From: Phaseolus vulgaris
Lineage: Eukaryota > Streptophyta > Magnoliopsida > Fabales > Fabaceae
Length of the DNA: 64,000 bases
Reading direction: 5' to 3'
Assembly: GCF_000499845.2 (NCBI RefSeq)
Contig: NC_023753.2
Coordinates: 3,494,791 to 3,558,790, forward strand
Under the pieces are notes generated by a model. The model was not told the origin of the DNA, did not search any database, and saw only the letters and a list, made by a program, of their open reading frames with translations. Below, in pieces: positions 36,009-48,016 of the stretch. How positions within the stretch are numbered: position 1 is the stretch's first letter; each line of letters starts with the position of its first letter. The position numbers were made by a program, and so were the translations under genes.

Positions 36009-38403
36009 ATGGCACCTTTCATTTCCCTCTCTTTGTTGTTTCTCTTTCTCCATTACCCCCTGCTATCCCTCTCAACCAACCCTGAAGGTATGCCCTACTG
36101 CTTCCTTTTTCTCAGTTGTGGATGCTCAATTTGGTTTCTCAAGAGTTAATGGCAGCTGGGGAACTTAATGTTCAAAGCTTTTCTTATGGCTGGATCATTT
36201 GCTGTTTTGTTTCAATTGTTTGGTTTTCCTTCTTTTTTTTTTAATTTTTGCTTTGGGAATTGAAATACTTAAATGCATATTGTGTTTCCAAAACTACCAA
36301 TTTTCTTTGGCTTCTTCTGAGCTAGAAAACAGACTTGGTTTGGTCTTAATAGCTTGATTTGATCCAAATTATTGCGTAGGGAATGCTCTGCATGCTTTGA
36401 GAAGCAGGCTTTCTGATCCCAACAATGTGTTGCAGAGTTGGGACCCAACACTGGTTAATCCCTGTACTTGGTTCCATGTTACCTGTGATTCCAACAATCA
36501 TGTGATTCGCTTGTAAGAATGCCTTTGTCCTTTTCTTTTCTTTCTGTTAGTTTATTCCAGAGATGTAGCTTCTTTTTTCTTTTACCTGTGACTCCAACCA
36601 TCATGTTTTTTTCTTTTTTCTTTTTGAGTCTCTTGGTTGCAGTAACTGGGTTGGGGCTTTCTAATAAGTTGTATTATCTTTGGATTTCAGAGACTTGGGC
36701 AACTCTAACGTTTCTGGGATTCTGGGCCCAGAACTTGGCCAGCTACAGCATCTTCAGTACTTGTATGGTCTTCTTCCCTTGCCCGTTACAGCTCAGGAGT
36801 TCAGAAGCTAGCTCCTATTTGATCTGTTGTTTGATTTAAAAACATGTGCCATCTGACATTTTTCAAACAGTGCAATTGAACAAGTTAATTTTTGGATTTT
36901 ATTTTGTGCCAGTTTAGATTATTTTTGTCCAAGGCTAGAGAGTTAGGATAGTAACAAATTGTGGACTATTCTTGAAGTTTAATCACGTCCTGCACATGTT
37001 TGCAGAATATTTGTAGAAAATAACCACTTTGATGCCTAATTTCTCTCTAGAAACTGATAAAATCAAACCATTTTTTCTTTAAACTAAACTATGCCAAACG
37101 CAAGCAGTGGCACATATTTTTGCCTAACCCAATATGCATTTAAAGTGTTGTTTTTTTCTTGTGGGGTGGAGATTAGTTTTGCAAAAAACTGATGAGAGAT
37201 TTTGAAATTCTTGATTACAGGGAGCTCTACAGAAATGACTTAACAGGAAAGATTCCTGAGGAACTTGGTAACTTGAAGTCACTAATTAGCATGGATTTGT
37301 ATGATAACAAGTTGGAGGGGAAGATTCCAAAGTCCTTCGGAAAGTTGAAATCACTTAAGTTCCTGTAAGTGTTGCTAAAAACTTGTTGACCTTTTGTTCT
37401 TGATTCGTGTTTTTTCACTGATGTATAAATTGCTGGCTGTTATACTCACTCATTTTTGCTTTGATGAATTAGGCGGCTAAACAGCAACAAGTTGACAGGA
37501 TCCATCCCAAGAGAACTCACTCATCTCACTGATCTCAAAATCCTGTGAGTTTTCTTTTCATCTTGTTTTCTATTCTTGTTCTTTTACTTACTTCTGTGAT
37601 TAGTTTATCAGCTAATTTTGAACCCCAATTTTTACAGTGATGTTTCTGATAACGACCTCTGTGGAACAATACCAGTAGACGGCAACTTCGAATCTTTCCC
37701 AATGGAAAGGTATACCAACTCTATTTCATTGTCATCCCACATTCTTAACAAACTAGAAATGGCTTACCAACTCAAACATGTTTTGATAGATAGACAAGGT
37801 TTAGTCATTTAGAACTCACAACATATTTTCTTGCACCAAGCATGTATAAACGCCAATGCCAAGACTCCTAATCATGGTCATTCTTCTGTTAGATACTTAG
37901 ATTCAAACATGAAAAACCAGAAAACATCAAGAGCTAGCTTTCTTGCACTTCATTTGTATAATTTTAATGAAGCTGTATACCTAATTATACTTCCTGAGAA
38001 GTGAGTTAAAACCTAACACATCTTTATAAAACTAGTTAGTATGGTGAAGTTTGCACTCTAATTATGTATTACAATTATGATCTCACTAGTATCATAGTAT
38101 CATTAGGCACATTCCCTAGGTTATTCCTCTGGAGATTAGATGATCATATTTCAATATTTGACATGCATGCATGAGATCTAATTGATTTGAATGAGATATC
38201 CAAAAGATAAAATACATTTTGCAAATGTGAAGGCACAAAATCTTCACTTTTAAATGTGAAGCAGGAATAGTTTTGATTTCAACAGCAATCTAGTTGATGT
38301 AGTATTTACCAAATATTTCTCCTACTATTGTTTCAGTTTTGAAAACAACAGTTTTAGTGGTCCTGAACTGAAAGGACTTGTTCCATATGATTTTGGATGC
38401 TGA
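36009..38403 (+). CDS. Short secreted leucine-rich repeat protein (SERK ectodomain-like, At5g21090 type)
   Basis: Seven exons are 36009-36087, 36380-36512, 36691-36762, 37221-37364, 37473-37544, 37638-37709 and 38337-38403. They make 639 nt (212 aa). Residues 1-23 are a signal peptide (hydrophobic core S-L-S-L-L-F-L-F-L). An LRRNT-2 cap follows with [12 protein letters not shown] and P-C-T-W-F-H-V-T-C. The LRRs are encoded by exons of 72 or 144 nt (24 or 48 codons), all split after the second base of a Leu codon, the classic SERK-type exon pattern. There is no transmembrane segment or kinase domain, and the protein ends shortly after the last LRR. Members of this class (At5g21090, At3g43740) resemble the extracellular part of SERK/BAK1 co-receptors and are probably apoplastic. 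The ligand or partner is unknown. Confidence 0.93.
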
Positions 38404-40777
38404 AGAAAGATAAAGTCGCAATGAAGAGGCTTAGTTTATGTAGGGAGGGAGTATCAGAAAGGGAAAGGGTGGTGTTATTTGCCCATCAAAATTTCCTCAC
38501 CATTTTTACACTTTTTAGTTGGGAAAAAGTTGAAATCTATGCTTTTCTTATTTTATTATAAAAAGAAGTGATGTAAGAACATTTGTGTGTAAATAACATA
38601 CATTATTAATGTTGTATGCTTGACCCGAATATCAATCTAAAAATGTCAGATTTCTTATGACATATTTGCATGGCGTTTTGTAGTAAGATGTGTGTAATAA
38701 GTGAAACTAAAATACCTCTCACAGCTACACTGATAAAGATTATTATTTTTTTAATGGAAGAAACTCATGAAGATTCTAAACCATAAAAAAACATTCTAAA
38801 ATTAAATAATTTTTTTGGATAAAATATTTTAAATCTACTAAAATTTCCATAAGGACATTCCAAAATGGTTAAGGTTTCTGATCAAATCTATTAATATTTT
38901 CTCAACATTCAGGACACATAATACATTGCAAATAAAGACTCAATTGTAATAAATCAAAAGTAAAGTAATTTACACAAATAAGTAACAATCTTTCAGAGCT
39001 TTTAAAATAAATTACTTGTTAATCATTGAAAATTTTAAGACTTTAATCCTAGAAGGAATAACCGAAAAATTACTTTAAATAAAAATAAAATGATTCTTGT
39101 AAAATTGTGAGTTCAAGGTGAAATTGTGGGGTGCATAAAGAAGAAGCCCTGATCCATAGGCTACATAACAACATTAGTCACTCCACTTGTATGAGTTAAC
39201 ATGCCAAAGGATAAATTTAATCATGTTAGGAAATATGTTATTTGATTCATAATTATCACATAACTAAATTATATTTAACACATCAATATCAAAATTATAT
39301 TTTACAATGACCAAAAATTTATAGTGATACAGAATGACCAAAATCAAACTTAAAATGAACAACTATTTTTAAATTAATGGCACTCTTCTCATTAATACAC
39401 TATTATTAATGTAAAACAGTTTTAATGTAGTACAGTATTATTTTTAAATTGAAAAACTCAGTTACTGTAATAATGTGTGGTGTATTTGTTATTGTCTGAA
39501 CTTTCTTCAAAGAGAGAAAGAGCATAGCCACAAATTATAGTTAATCATCTTAATTAATTTAGGGATTATGGAAAAATAATTTGAAATTAAGCTAAAAATA
39601 ATTATGATATTATCATATTTAAAAATTGTATAAGAAGATTGTTTCCTACACGTCATACTAGTTTTAGTAAAAAATCCAATATTTCAACTTTTCAACCCTA
39701 TTATTCAAAATCAATTTTTCAGAAATATTAAACAACGTGTTAGGTTAGACATATACGTGTCACTCAAAGAAATGACATGTTACATAGATGGCACGAAACT
39801 AACACGGCAACCTGAACCGACATGCTTAAATAATTTTTCTGTTGTTTTTTAATAGTAATATTTTTTAATTAAACAAATTCAAATTCAAATTCAGAACTTC
39901 ATTCAAATCATTCAAAAGTTAAACACCTGTTAACATAATAAAATTAATACTTTGGAGTCAAATTTCCAAAATCATTTCATAAGAAACATTATTTGTCAAA
40001 ACATGCTTATATCACTTTGATTACTAATTTTCAGAATTTGTTATTTTAAATTTGATAAAATTTTGATTACAGAATTTTCCAATTTTTTATTTTTTAATTT
40101 ACTGTTAATATAATATTTAATTATTAATGTAAATAAGTAATTGAAAAATTGAAAGACCAAATTTATAATTATAATTTTATAGAATATAAAATTATGCTTT
40201 TACAAAAATATAAGGACTAAAAAGTGGATTTAGTTCTTTTTAATGTTAGTAAATGAATTATAATTTTCCAATTAAATAGTTAGATTTTTTTCTTAAAATG
40301 AAAATCTTATTTTAAAATAGTTATATCAAATGCATGAATTCATGAACGAAAATTATGTCAATTTCATCATTAATTCATAAGTTTTTAAATACTTTCATAG
40401 AAATTTTCGTAGTCTGTGCGATGAATAACAATTGTCATAGAAAACTAATTAAATTGAACAAATTGGTTGAAAAAAAAAATACAAATTTTTGACAAAAAAA
40501 AAAAACAAAAACTGTGTTAGGCACGGATTCTGGAGGTTGATGAAGAAGAGAGTTGGCTGGCTTTTGCATTTACATTGAACTGAACAAGTTGGGGGTTTAA
40601 AGAGCCAAACCCCTTTTCCTTTTTCCTTTTCTGACTTACGGAACATAACCATACACCACAAAATTCCCATGAACTGGGAAGTTTGACAACTGAAACCAAA
40701 TTTTCATCAGATAAAGATTCAATCTTTCTTTGTTGAAGGCTACCAAAACCCCAAACACAAAAACCCATAGATAAAAA
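38404..40777. other. LRR gene 3' UTR and AT-rich intergenic DNA
   Basis: 38404-38650 is the likely 3' UTR of the LRR gene. The remainder to about 40500 is AT-rich and shows no gene or clear repeat. 40520-40777 is GC-moderate and should include promoter and 5' UTR of the Mpv17-family gene. Antisense open frames there have no support. Confidence 0.45.
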
Positions 40778-43700
40778 ATGAGCAGTGCTTTACAAATGAA
40801 CTCTGCCAAGATTTTTCATGTAATGGGGATGCAGAGGCACTTCATGCTGGTGAACCGTGTCATACATCCCTTCAAAAGCACCCCTTCTTCTCTTTACACC
40901 ACAGTGCACTCTAAACCTTTTGTTGGATTGCCACATTTCCTCAGAAAATCCAGAAAATATGACAACTCTTTGTCTTTCTTCTCTTCATCTTTCTGCTCTT
41001 CTTCCTCTTCTTCTTCTTCATCTGCTGCTGCAACTTCCTTTTCCAAGGTTGGCTTTGTGAGTTGGTATTTGGGGATGATCAAGTCCTGGCCAATTTTGAC
41101 AAAAAGTGTTACTTCTTCACTCATTTACATCGGTGCTGATTTATCTGCCCAGGTTCAATGCTCCCCTTTTAAGCCAATCTCTTTTGTTATGTTAAGATTG
41201 GTAACTAAGAAAAGAAAGAGGAAATGCATTTGTTTGGGTTGAAAATTAAGAGTTTTCTGTTAAGGCTATAGTTGATTTGTTGCCTTACATTTCTTACAAA
41301 AATTTAGGGTTTATAATGCAATTTCTGGTATTGCCTTGCCTAATGTTGTTGTCAATTCAAATAACTGAAGTTGTCTTATATTATTTTAATAATACGGGAA
41401 AGCTTTGGAACTAATTATGATTCAGAGATCCTGGTTCTTCTTGTTCTTTCTTCCCCTGCTTGTCCTGTGAATATTTCATTATTTGGGCATGCTGTATGCA
41501 ATTAAAGATGAGGGAACTGTAACGGTATAAAAATGTAATAATCTTGGGTAAAGTAGTAGCATGATCACAGTGTATTGTTCTGTTTCTCCATGATTTTCAT
41601 TGTTGCTCTAGTACACACTTTGGTTTATCACTCTGCCATGAGATGCTTTGGATGTTTGTTAATTTTTTAGCAATATATTTTTTTCAATAAAATCAGTTTT
41701 AGGTGTTTCTACAGTCTTGAATATCCTGGAATTAGTTGTCTCTTTTACAATTCAACATTCAATTTGTAGTTTTTAATACCCATGGGATCATGGTATAGCG
41801 GGTGAGGTTGGTTTTTTGTGGCGAGCTGTGGTTGAAATCCCTACTGAAATTGATACCTTCATTTTGAACATGCTTGATTAAGACTCCTTAATGGTGACAC
41901 TTTACTTGTGGAAAGCTTGAAAAGAAAAATTGTATTATCTAATTTTGTTATTGATATTTCTCTGGTGACACTTTACTTGTAGATAGTTAATTGTTTTCCC
42001 ACAGAGATGCCAGTGTGCACCTATTTAACATTTGGACAATACATGAAGTGAATAAGTGCCTTTTGTTTTCTTATTCACCTAGCAGTGCACTGGATGCAGA
42101 GAACTTGGCTTTTGTTTTCTCTTGGTAGATGGCTCTTTGCCTGTTGACTTTTTGCCACTTACTTAGTATCAATATTACACCATTCACTTTCATGTAAAGT
42201 TCGATGATTTTCCACATTATAGCTTGGGCCATCTTTCAGTACATTGCACAATCACTAAAGATCTTTTGGCCATACTTTGCTTCTGACCATTTTTCTCTAA
42301 ATAGAATTTATAACTTGGAACATGGAGTATGTTTTGAAATTGTTATTAGTTTGTACTTTTAATTGGTAAAAAAGTTAATGATAAGAAGGAAGCAAAAAAT
42401 ATACTCAAATCAATAAAAGATTCATTTTTTAACCTCAAATTTTATCCTGTAGTATTGTTACATGTTTTGAATGTGTTGATGATATGTAATCTTGAAAATA
42501 CATACATTTCAATTTTCCTACACAATATGGTAAAAGTTTTTGCTGCTCACTTAATATTCTGAAAGTTATATGGTTAACAATGCTTGGAAGCCTCAAGGCT
42601 GACTCTATTAAATTCTTGCACTACTTACATTGGTTCACATTCTTGTGCAGACTTGAGACCTTTTTTATTCTATTGAATAGATATTTTCAACTCATTAAGT
42701 GACTTCACTTGGTTTAACTTGCATACTTCATTGAGTTGTCTGATCTGACGTACTAATGTTATTTATTTTGTTATTCGTTTAGACTATTGTGCAGGAATCT
42801 TCAGAAGATTTTGACTTTATGAGAACTTCACGCATGGCAGGATATGGGATGATCGTTTTAGGACCATCCCTGCATTTCTGGTACAATTTTATGTCAAAGC
42901 TTTACCCAAGGAGGGATCTTTTCTCTACATTGAAGAAAATAGTCATTGGTCAGACAATTTATGGACCTGCCATGACTGTTATTTTCTTCTCCTTGAATGC
43001 ACATATGCAGGGTATGTTCAATTCTGTTACCATACTATTTATCACGTAGTTTCCTTTTTTGTACATGTTCTTAGGGGTAATGTTCTGGAACTGAATGAAG
43101 CTATTTTAAAACCAAAAAGATTAGAGCAGACAACTAGAGCTGTCATCTGGCTATATTATTGTGTTTGCTTTTTTTGAATCCTCAAGTTCATACTGTCATT
43201 TCTAAAACACTATAAAATACTTATAAACTTGCAATTTTACAATGTGGCAGTGCATTGTTGGGGTCCAGTGGCTTATTTCTTTTCAAAATATTCAATGTTA
43301 TGCAATTTTGGTCTTCCTTCAACAATATAAGCTGGCTTTCAAGATGCAGGGGATATGCTTTGTACATGCATCTTGATTAATGCTGTGTTGCAAAGTGTCA
43401 ATGTGCTGCTATTGAATTGCATTTTACCTTGCATATGTTTTTTCTATCATGTATTCTGTGTTTACCAATATGTCCAATCTCATGCATAGGTTGGCTGTCC
43501 GTGTTTGTGCATCAAACATCTAATATGAAGTCCAAAATTTATGAACAAAATGAAGTGTGTTGAAACTCAAAACCGTTTCATATTTGATTTTCTGCCAAAT
43601 TCGTTATGAAGTGCTAAACATTTTCTCTTGGTTGCCAGGTGAAACGGGCTCAGAGATAGTTGCTCGCTTAAAACGTGATTTGCTTCCAACGATGCTAAGT

Positions 43701-43971
43701 GCAATTATGTATTGGCCTATATGTGACTTTATTACCTTTAAGTTCATTCCTGTCAATTTACAGGTACCTGTTTAATATTTTAGCTTCTAGCCTCTTTTGT
43801 CTTACAGCATTCATGCCAGTAAAATAAGTTTTGCAGCCAAAAGATTTCCTTTCTACTTTTTGTTATTGACTCTGCATTGTTTCATATTGGCAGCCATTGA
43901 TCACCAATTCATTTTCCTACTTGTGGACTGTTTATATGACTTATATGGCAAGCCTGGAGAAAGCAGCCTGA
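40778..43971 (+). CDS. Mpv17/PMP22-family membrane protein
   Basis: Four exons, 40778-41152, 42783-43011, 43639-43763 and 43894-43971, make 807 nt (268 aa). Residues 1-90 are basic and Ser-rich with few acids, including a Ser run at about 74-82, and look like an organelle transit peptide. The Mpv17 pattern follows. It opens with W-Y-L...W-P-I-L-T-K-S-V-T...G-A-D-L-S-A-Q at 96-125. Next come a G-P-S-L-H-F-W-Y block and Y-W-P-I-C-D-F-I-T-F-K-F-I-P-V. The last block, W-T-V-Y-M-T-Y-M-A-S, is near the end. Family members are small four-helix proteins of mitochondrial inner, peroxisomal or plastid membranes. The usual D-Q pair after the third block is G-Q here (I-G-Q-T-I-Y-G-P). The exact organelle is not decidable from sequence alone. 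Confidence 0.92.
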
Positions 43972-46234
43972 TCACTATCTTTGTTTCACGATTCAGACTG
44001 GAAGCTGCAGGATACAGACAAATCTTTTGGATGTCTGCACTAATTCTGATCTCACTTTGTCCATCACTATGCTACTCACCAAGATACTCGGTTGTGTAAT
44101 TGCTGACCTTTTTTTCTCGAAATGCATTTTTGAATCATTAGCATTTCCTTCTTGAGTAACTCTATTCTTTCAAATAACATACTCGTGGTGGTGAAAAATT
44201 AAGAAGTGGTTGATACTTTGCAAAACTTTAAGCATAATGAGCAGCATGATCGTAAAAAAATCGTCAGAATAGTGAATTATAACTGTTGAAAAGGTAATAT
44301 CAGAAACATTGACCATACCCACAATGTTTCTTTGATATAAACACATTTATAAGTTGATTCGAGCCATGATTTTAAAAGCGAAATGTCTCTGACATTATGA
44401 AAATGAACTTTTTTCAAGTCTTGTAAAGGAAACAAGTGAAAGAAGATATTAAGTTCAAATTCTAAGTATTATTAGAGCTTGTTTTATGTAGAACGGGATC
44501 ATAGGGTGGTATTGAGTAAAATGGGCGTATAACAAATGGCATTTTATGTTTTGCAATTGGAACATGAGACCATAAATATTGATAGCATAACACACTTCTT
44601 CATCACGTCATATGCTATCATGTGTATTGTTCCGCTTTGCAAACACCCTAAACATGTAACACGCAGTGAATTAGCAGTGTTCAAAATCCAAATTAAGCTT
44701 TTACAAACCGTTAAGTCGACTCAAAAACTGATAAAAGAAAATAACATATTTCTTGCAATTTGGTTATGTTTCCAGTTATTGTTGTGAATACAAATTTATA
44801 TTTTTTGATGTGTTAAATATATTTTTTATCCATATATTTTATGTAAAATTGTTTTTTTTTTCATAATCCAAATTTTACTCATTGTAAAATTGTTTTTTTT
44901 TCATAATCCAAATTTTACACATCGTTGTATATTTGTAATAAGGAACTTTTTGGAATATATACATGAAAAATATATTTAACCCATTAAAAATTATAACTTT
45001 TTTAGTACTAGATCAATAAAACTTAATATAAATTAAATTAAAAATACCAAATTTATCACAACTTGAAACTTAATTACTATATATTCTTGAAACTGAATTA
45101 AACTATATTTTTAAGAGGTTTGTAATATGTGATTTTTGTTTTTCAATTGGGAATATGTATTAAACTAATTTGTATCATTCACTTTGTAATTGAAGTGCAC
45201 AATTTACTTCCATGTTGTAAAAAGGGTGTTAAATATTGTAAAAGAATAATGACAAGAAAGGGTGGTGCACAAAATACTTTTATGTTGCAAACGGTTGCGC
45301 CAATAAGATTAACGCGAATATATCAGTAAAAAAATGTTGCTTTTTAGCTAAAATAATTTAAATAAATAAATGAAAAAACTACTTTTTTTTCTAAAAAATG
45401 TCTGTGTACAATATAGAAGTAAAAGGGTATTGTCTTTTATCTAGAATATTTTAAATAAAAAGGAAAAAATATTTATCTTTTCTAAACCAATATGCCATAG
45501 TAATCGTGTAATTTAATAATTAGATTTTATGTTCTGGTGGCTTTTCAGCTCATTCACACTATTATCGGTCCAGCACTGATGCATGGTGAAACAGTAGACA
45601 ATGTCTTTGCTACACGAAAATCTTTGCAGGGCTCCTTCTACACAGGGAATCAAATTCCTTACATTCAAAATAGGATGGGTTCTTGACTCAGTTCTTGTAT
45701 CTATTTAAGAAGCCTATTGTCATTCATTCGAAATTGTAGAGTATAGCAAGGTTATAGGAGTGATCCAAAATCAATTCCAAAACCTGTTGGCAAATACAGT
45801 GGACCAGCCATTGGTGAGATTTAGAACTCAGAATGCAACATTGTTATATTTCAATGAAAAATTGTTGAACTAAAACAAGTACAATAGAGAAGAAGTGAAG
45901 ATAGAAACAAGAATAAGAACGGGATACCATGAAAAATGGTGACCCTCTTGAAAGTATGAAACAATGAACTTCTTAAACCCCTATCTAGAAGTTCACATAT
46001 TTTTTGTATTAACAAACATGACTCACTTCCTAGCAATCATCAATCTTTAAATCTAAAATCCTGTTGTTTATTGTTTTGGTAAATTGTGGAGCTTCAGGAA
46101 AAGACAAAATTCCAAATGTAAGTCAGCTGTAGTAAACGCTTCCACATTCCAAGCTTTCAGCAATTGCAGATTACTAACTCTGCCTTAGATTTCCTCTAGC
46201 AGTAAATATCTGATCTACAGTAACATAAGCGGAT
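43972..46234. other. 3' flank of the Mpv17 gene and convergent intergenic region
   Basis: No confirmed gene. 44100-45500 is AT-rich. 45549-45685 is unusually free of AT bias and starts after a TTTTCAG acceptor-like site, with 46 open codons; it could be an alternative 3' exon. 46090-46234 is the probable 3' UTR of the minus-strand ADA1-like gene. Confidence 0.4.
44843..44921 (+). repeat. 41-bp tandem duplication
   Basis: GTAAAATTGTTTTTTTTT followed by CATAATCCAAATTTTAC begins at 44843 and again at 44884, with nearly identical text. Confidence 0.85.
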
Positions 46235-47302
46235 TCACTCTTCTGAGGCACGTATGCAAATCTTCTCAAGTTGTATAGGCCAATCTGGTCCAAGAACTTG
46301 AGGATTTAATTCCATTGCAAGACGGAAATCTGAAAGAGATGCACAGGCAGATCCAGTTGCTTTTTGCATGCATCTTCTAGATAGCAAAACATTTGAACTG
46401 GTGGCTAACTGCCTGTTCCGTTGTGCATGCTGCTCATTTCCACATCTTGACCCAGCTAAATCCATAAAGGATTCAATCAACCTCTTCAGGTATGAATCCA
46501 GTGCATTATTCAATAGATTTACACAATCCACTGTCACAGACAAACCTTCCTTCTCCAACTTTTGCTCCAAACGACTCCTCAAAGATCTGGTGTCAGGGAG
46601 ATCTCCATTGCTGAGACAGGTCTCTGGAAAACCTTTGCTACATAATGAAACATTAGAATGACGCCTTCCACCACGAACAAAATTCATCGATATACCAAGA
46701 GGAGCTGTAACAGGGCTCCTACTTTGAACGCTGGGGCTTCCAGCCATCTGTTCAACCTCCTCTCCTTCTTCAACGGAAATTGGAGGTCTACTGCCAAGGG
46801 AATTCAATTCTGTCGCACTCTGCTGCTCCAGTGTCTTAGATATCAATTCTTCAGACGCAAGACCAAATTGGGGTTTTCCCAGGGGGCCCAAAGCATTTTG
46901 GCGGCCCTTAGACCTTCGGTCTCGAGCAGCTGAAGGGCCAATCCTCCGCAAGGAAGGAGGAAACGCGTCCCCAAACGTTTGCATAGAGCCTCTCTGCAAC
47001 CCATTTGAATCTTTTACACTCAAGGCAATCCCTGCTCTTGCAGAGCCACTCACAGGTGGGACTTTAGCCAGACAAGCATTCTTCAAAATCGCTCTAATTA
47101 GTCGATTGTGAAGAGGGATATTTTCCCTCCCAATTATCACGATGCAAATTCTGTCAAACTCTGACTTGCTTATCTTTGAACTCAATAATCTTCGAAGCTG
47201 ATCAAAGTACTTGTCAGCTCTCTGATGACCAACCTTCCTAACGATCAGAGCTTTCAGCTCCAATGTGTCAATTCGAGAATAGCTTCGTTTCGGTATCGTC
47301 AT
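46235..47302 (-). CDS. ADA1: SAGA complex subunit ADA1-like (SAGA-Tad1 domain)
   Basis: A single coding exon of 1068 nt (355 aa) runs on the minus strand from ATG at 47300-47302 to TGA at 46235. Residues 1-90 match the plant SAGA-Tad1 (ADA1/HFI1) signature: an early L-E-L-K-A-L-I-V-R-K-V-G-H, then Y-F-D-Q-L-R-R-L-L-S-S-K, then I-G-R-E-N-I-P-L-H-N and I-L-K-N-A-C. The middle is Ser/Pro-rich. The C-terminal third (L-R-S-R-L-E-Q-K, N-N-A-L-D-S-Y-L-K-R-L-I) is the histone-fold-like region. ADA1 pairs with TAF12 in the SAGA histone acetyltransferase coactivator. The 5' UTR appears split: a leader at about 47657-47820, with an acceptor (TTGCAG on the minus strand) placing the next exon at 47423. 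The in-frame GTG upstream is not needed as a start. Confidence 0.88.
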   Translation of the reverse strand: MTIPKRSYSRIDTLELKALIVRKVGHQRADKYFDQLRRLLSSKISKSEFDRICIVIIGRENIPLHNRLIRAILKNACLAKVPPVSGSARAGIALSVKDSNGLQRGSMQTFGDAFPPSLRRIGPSAARDRRSKGRQNALGPLGKPQFGLASEELISKTLEQQSATELNSLGSRPPISVEEGEEVEQMAGSPSVQSRSPVTAPLGISMNFVRGGRRHSNVSLCSKGFPETCLSNGDLPDTRSLRSRLEQKLEKEGLSVTVDCVNLLNNALDSYLKRLIESFMDLAGSRCGNEQHAQRNRQLATSSNVLLSRRCMQKATGSACASLSDFRLAMELNPQVLGPDWPIQLEKICIRASEE

Positions 47303-47820
47303 TTTGCCCAATAATCTTCTTCTCACAATCACTGAGCCAAACTATACAATCGTAATCTCATAAGCTCCCGCAAATCCAAAACAAACGCTTCCTTAAACCC
47401 TAGTTCCCTAACAATATGCGTATCTGCAATTAATCAAGTTTTCAATCAGAAACCATAATCGAATTCAACTATTCACTGATTACAATAGCAAATCAGATGA
47501 CAATTGCTGGGAAAGACAGCATGCTTTGGGAGGAAATTGAAAAACGACTGAATTCGATAAATACAAGCATAATTATCAAAGAAGAAAGAAAACCCTAGCA
47601 CGATTTTGAAGAAAGTTGGGAAAATCAATGAAGTTAGGGGAAAGAGAGATTCGTACCGTAACGGGTCGCCGGCGGTGGGAATTGACTACGAATAAAGCTT
47701 CTGCGCGGCACAATTGATATGTCAGTGGCGTGTGTTTCTTCCGATCGCGGTGGTTCGGATGAGATGAGAGAGACCAAACCCTAACGGAAATTGACAATTG
47801 AAGAGATGTGTGTTTCTTTC
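47303..47820 (-). other. ADA1 5' UTR with a leader intron
   Basis: On the minus strand a donor G|GTACGA (intron from 47656 downwards) and an acceptor ATTGCAG (exon resumes at 47423) define a likely ~233-bp intron in the 5' UTR. Both AAACCCTA motifs on the minus strand (near 47400 and 47780) fit a transcribed, highly expressed leader. Exact transcript ends are unknown. Confidence 0.5.
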
Positions 47821-47921
47821 AGCACCCCGTTCTCAACCCAACCCTGCGCTCTTTGTTGTTGAGTTTCTCTTCCTTCCCATTCCAATTTGCAAAATTGAGA
47901 AAAAATAAAAATAAAATAAAA

Positions 47922-48016
47922 ATAAAAAATAAAATTAAAACTAAAAAATAAAATTAAAACTAAAAAATAAAATTAAAACTAAAAAATAAAATTAAAACTA
48001 AAAAATAAAATTAAAA
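47922..48016 (+). repeat. 19-bp tandem repeat, five copies
   Basis: CTAAAAAATAAAATTAAAA repeats with exact 19-bp period at 47922 (first C replaced by A), 47941, 47960, 47979 and 47998. It lies just upstream of the ADA1-like gene leader. Confidence 0.93.

Noticed and set aside
40894..41124. Glu-rich antisense open frame
   Set aside because: It is the complement of the Ser run in the Mpv17-family transit peptide.
41891..41980. GGTGACACTTTACTTGT present twice in Mpv17 intron 1
   Set aside because: Only 17 bp shared, no further structure around the copies.
44302..44331. 10-bp perfect hairpin AGAAACATTG/CAATGTTTCT
   Set aside because: Too short for a miRNA precursor and not followed by a T tract; such hairpins are expected by chance in 64 kb.
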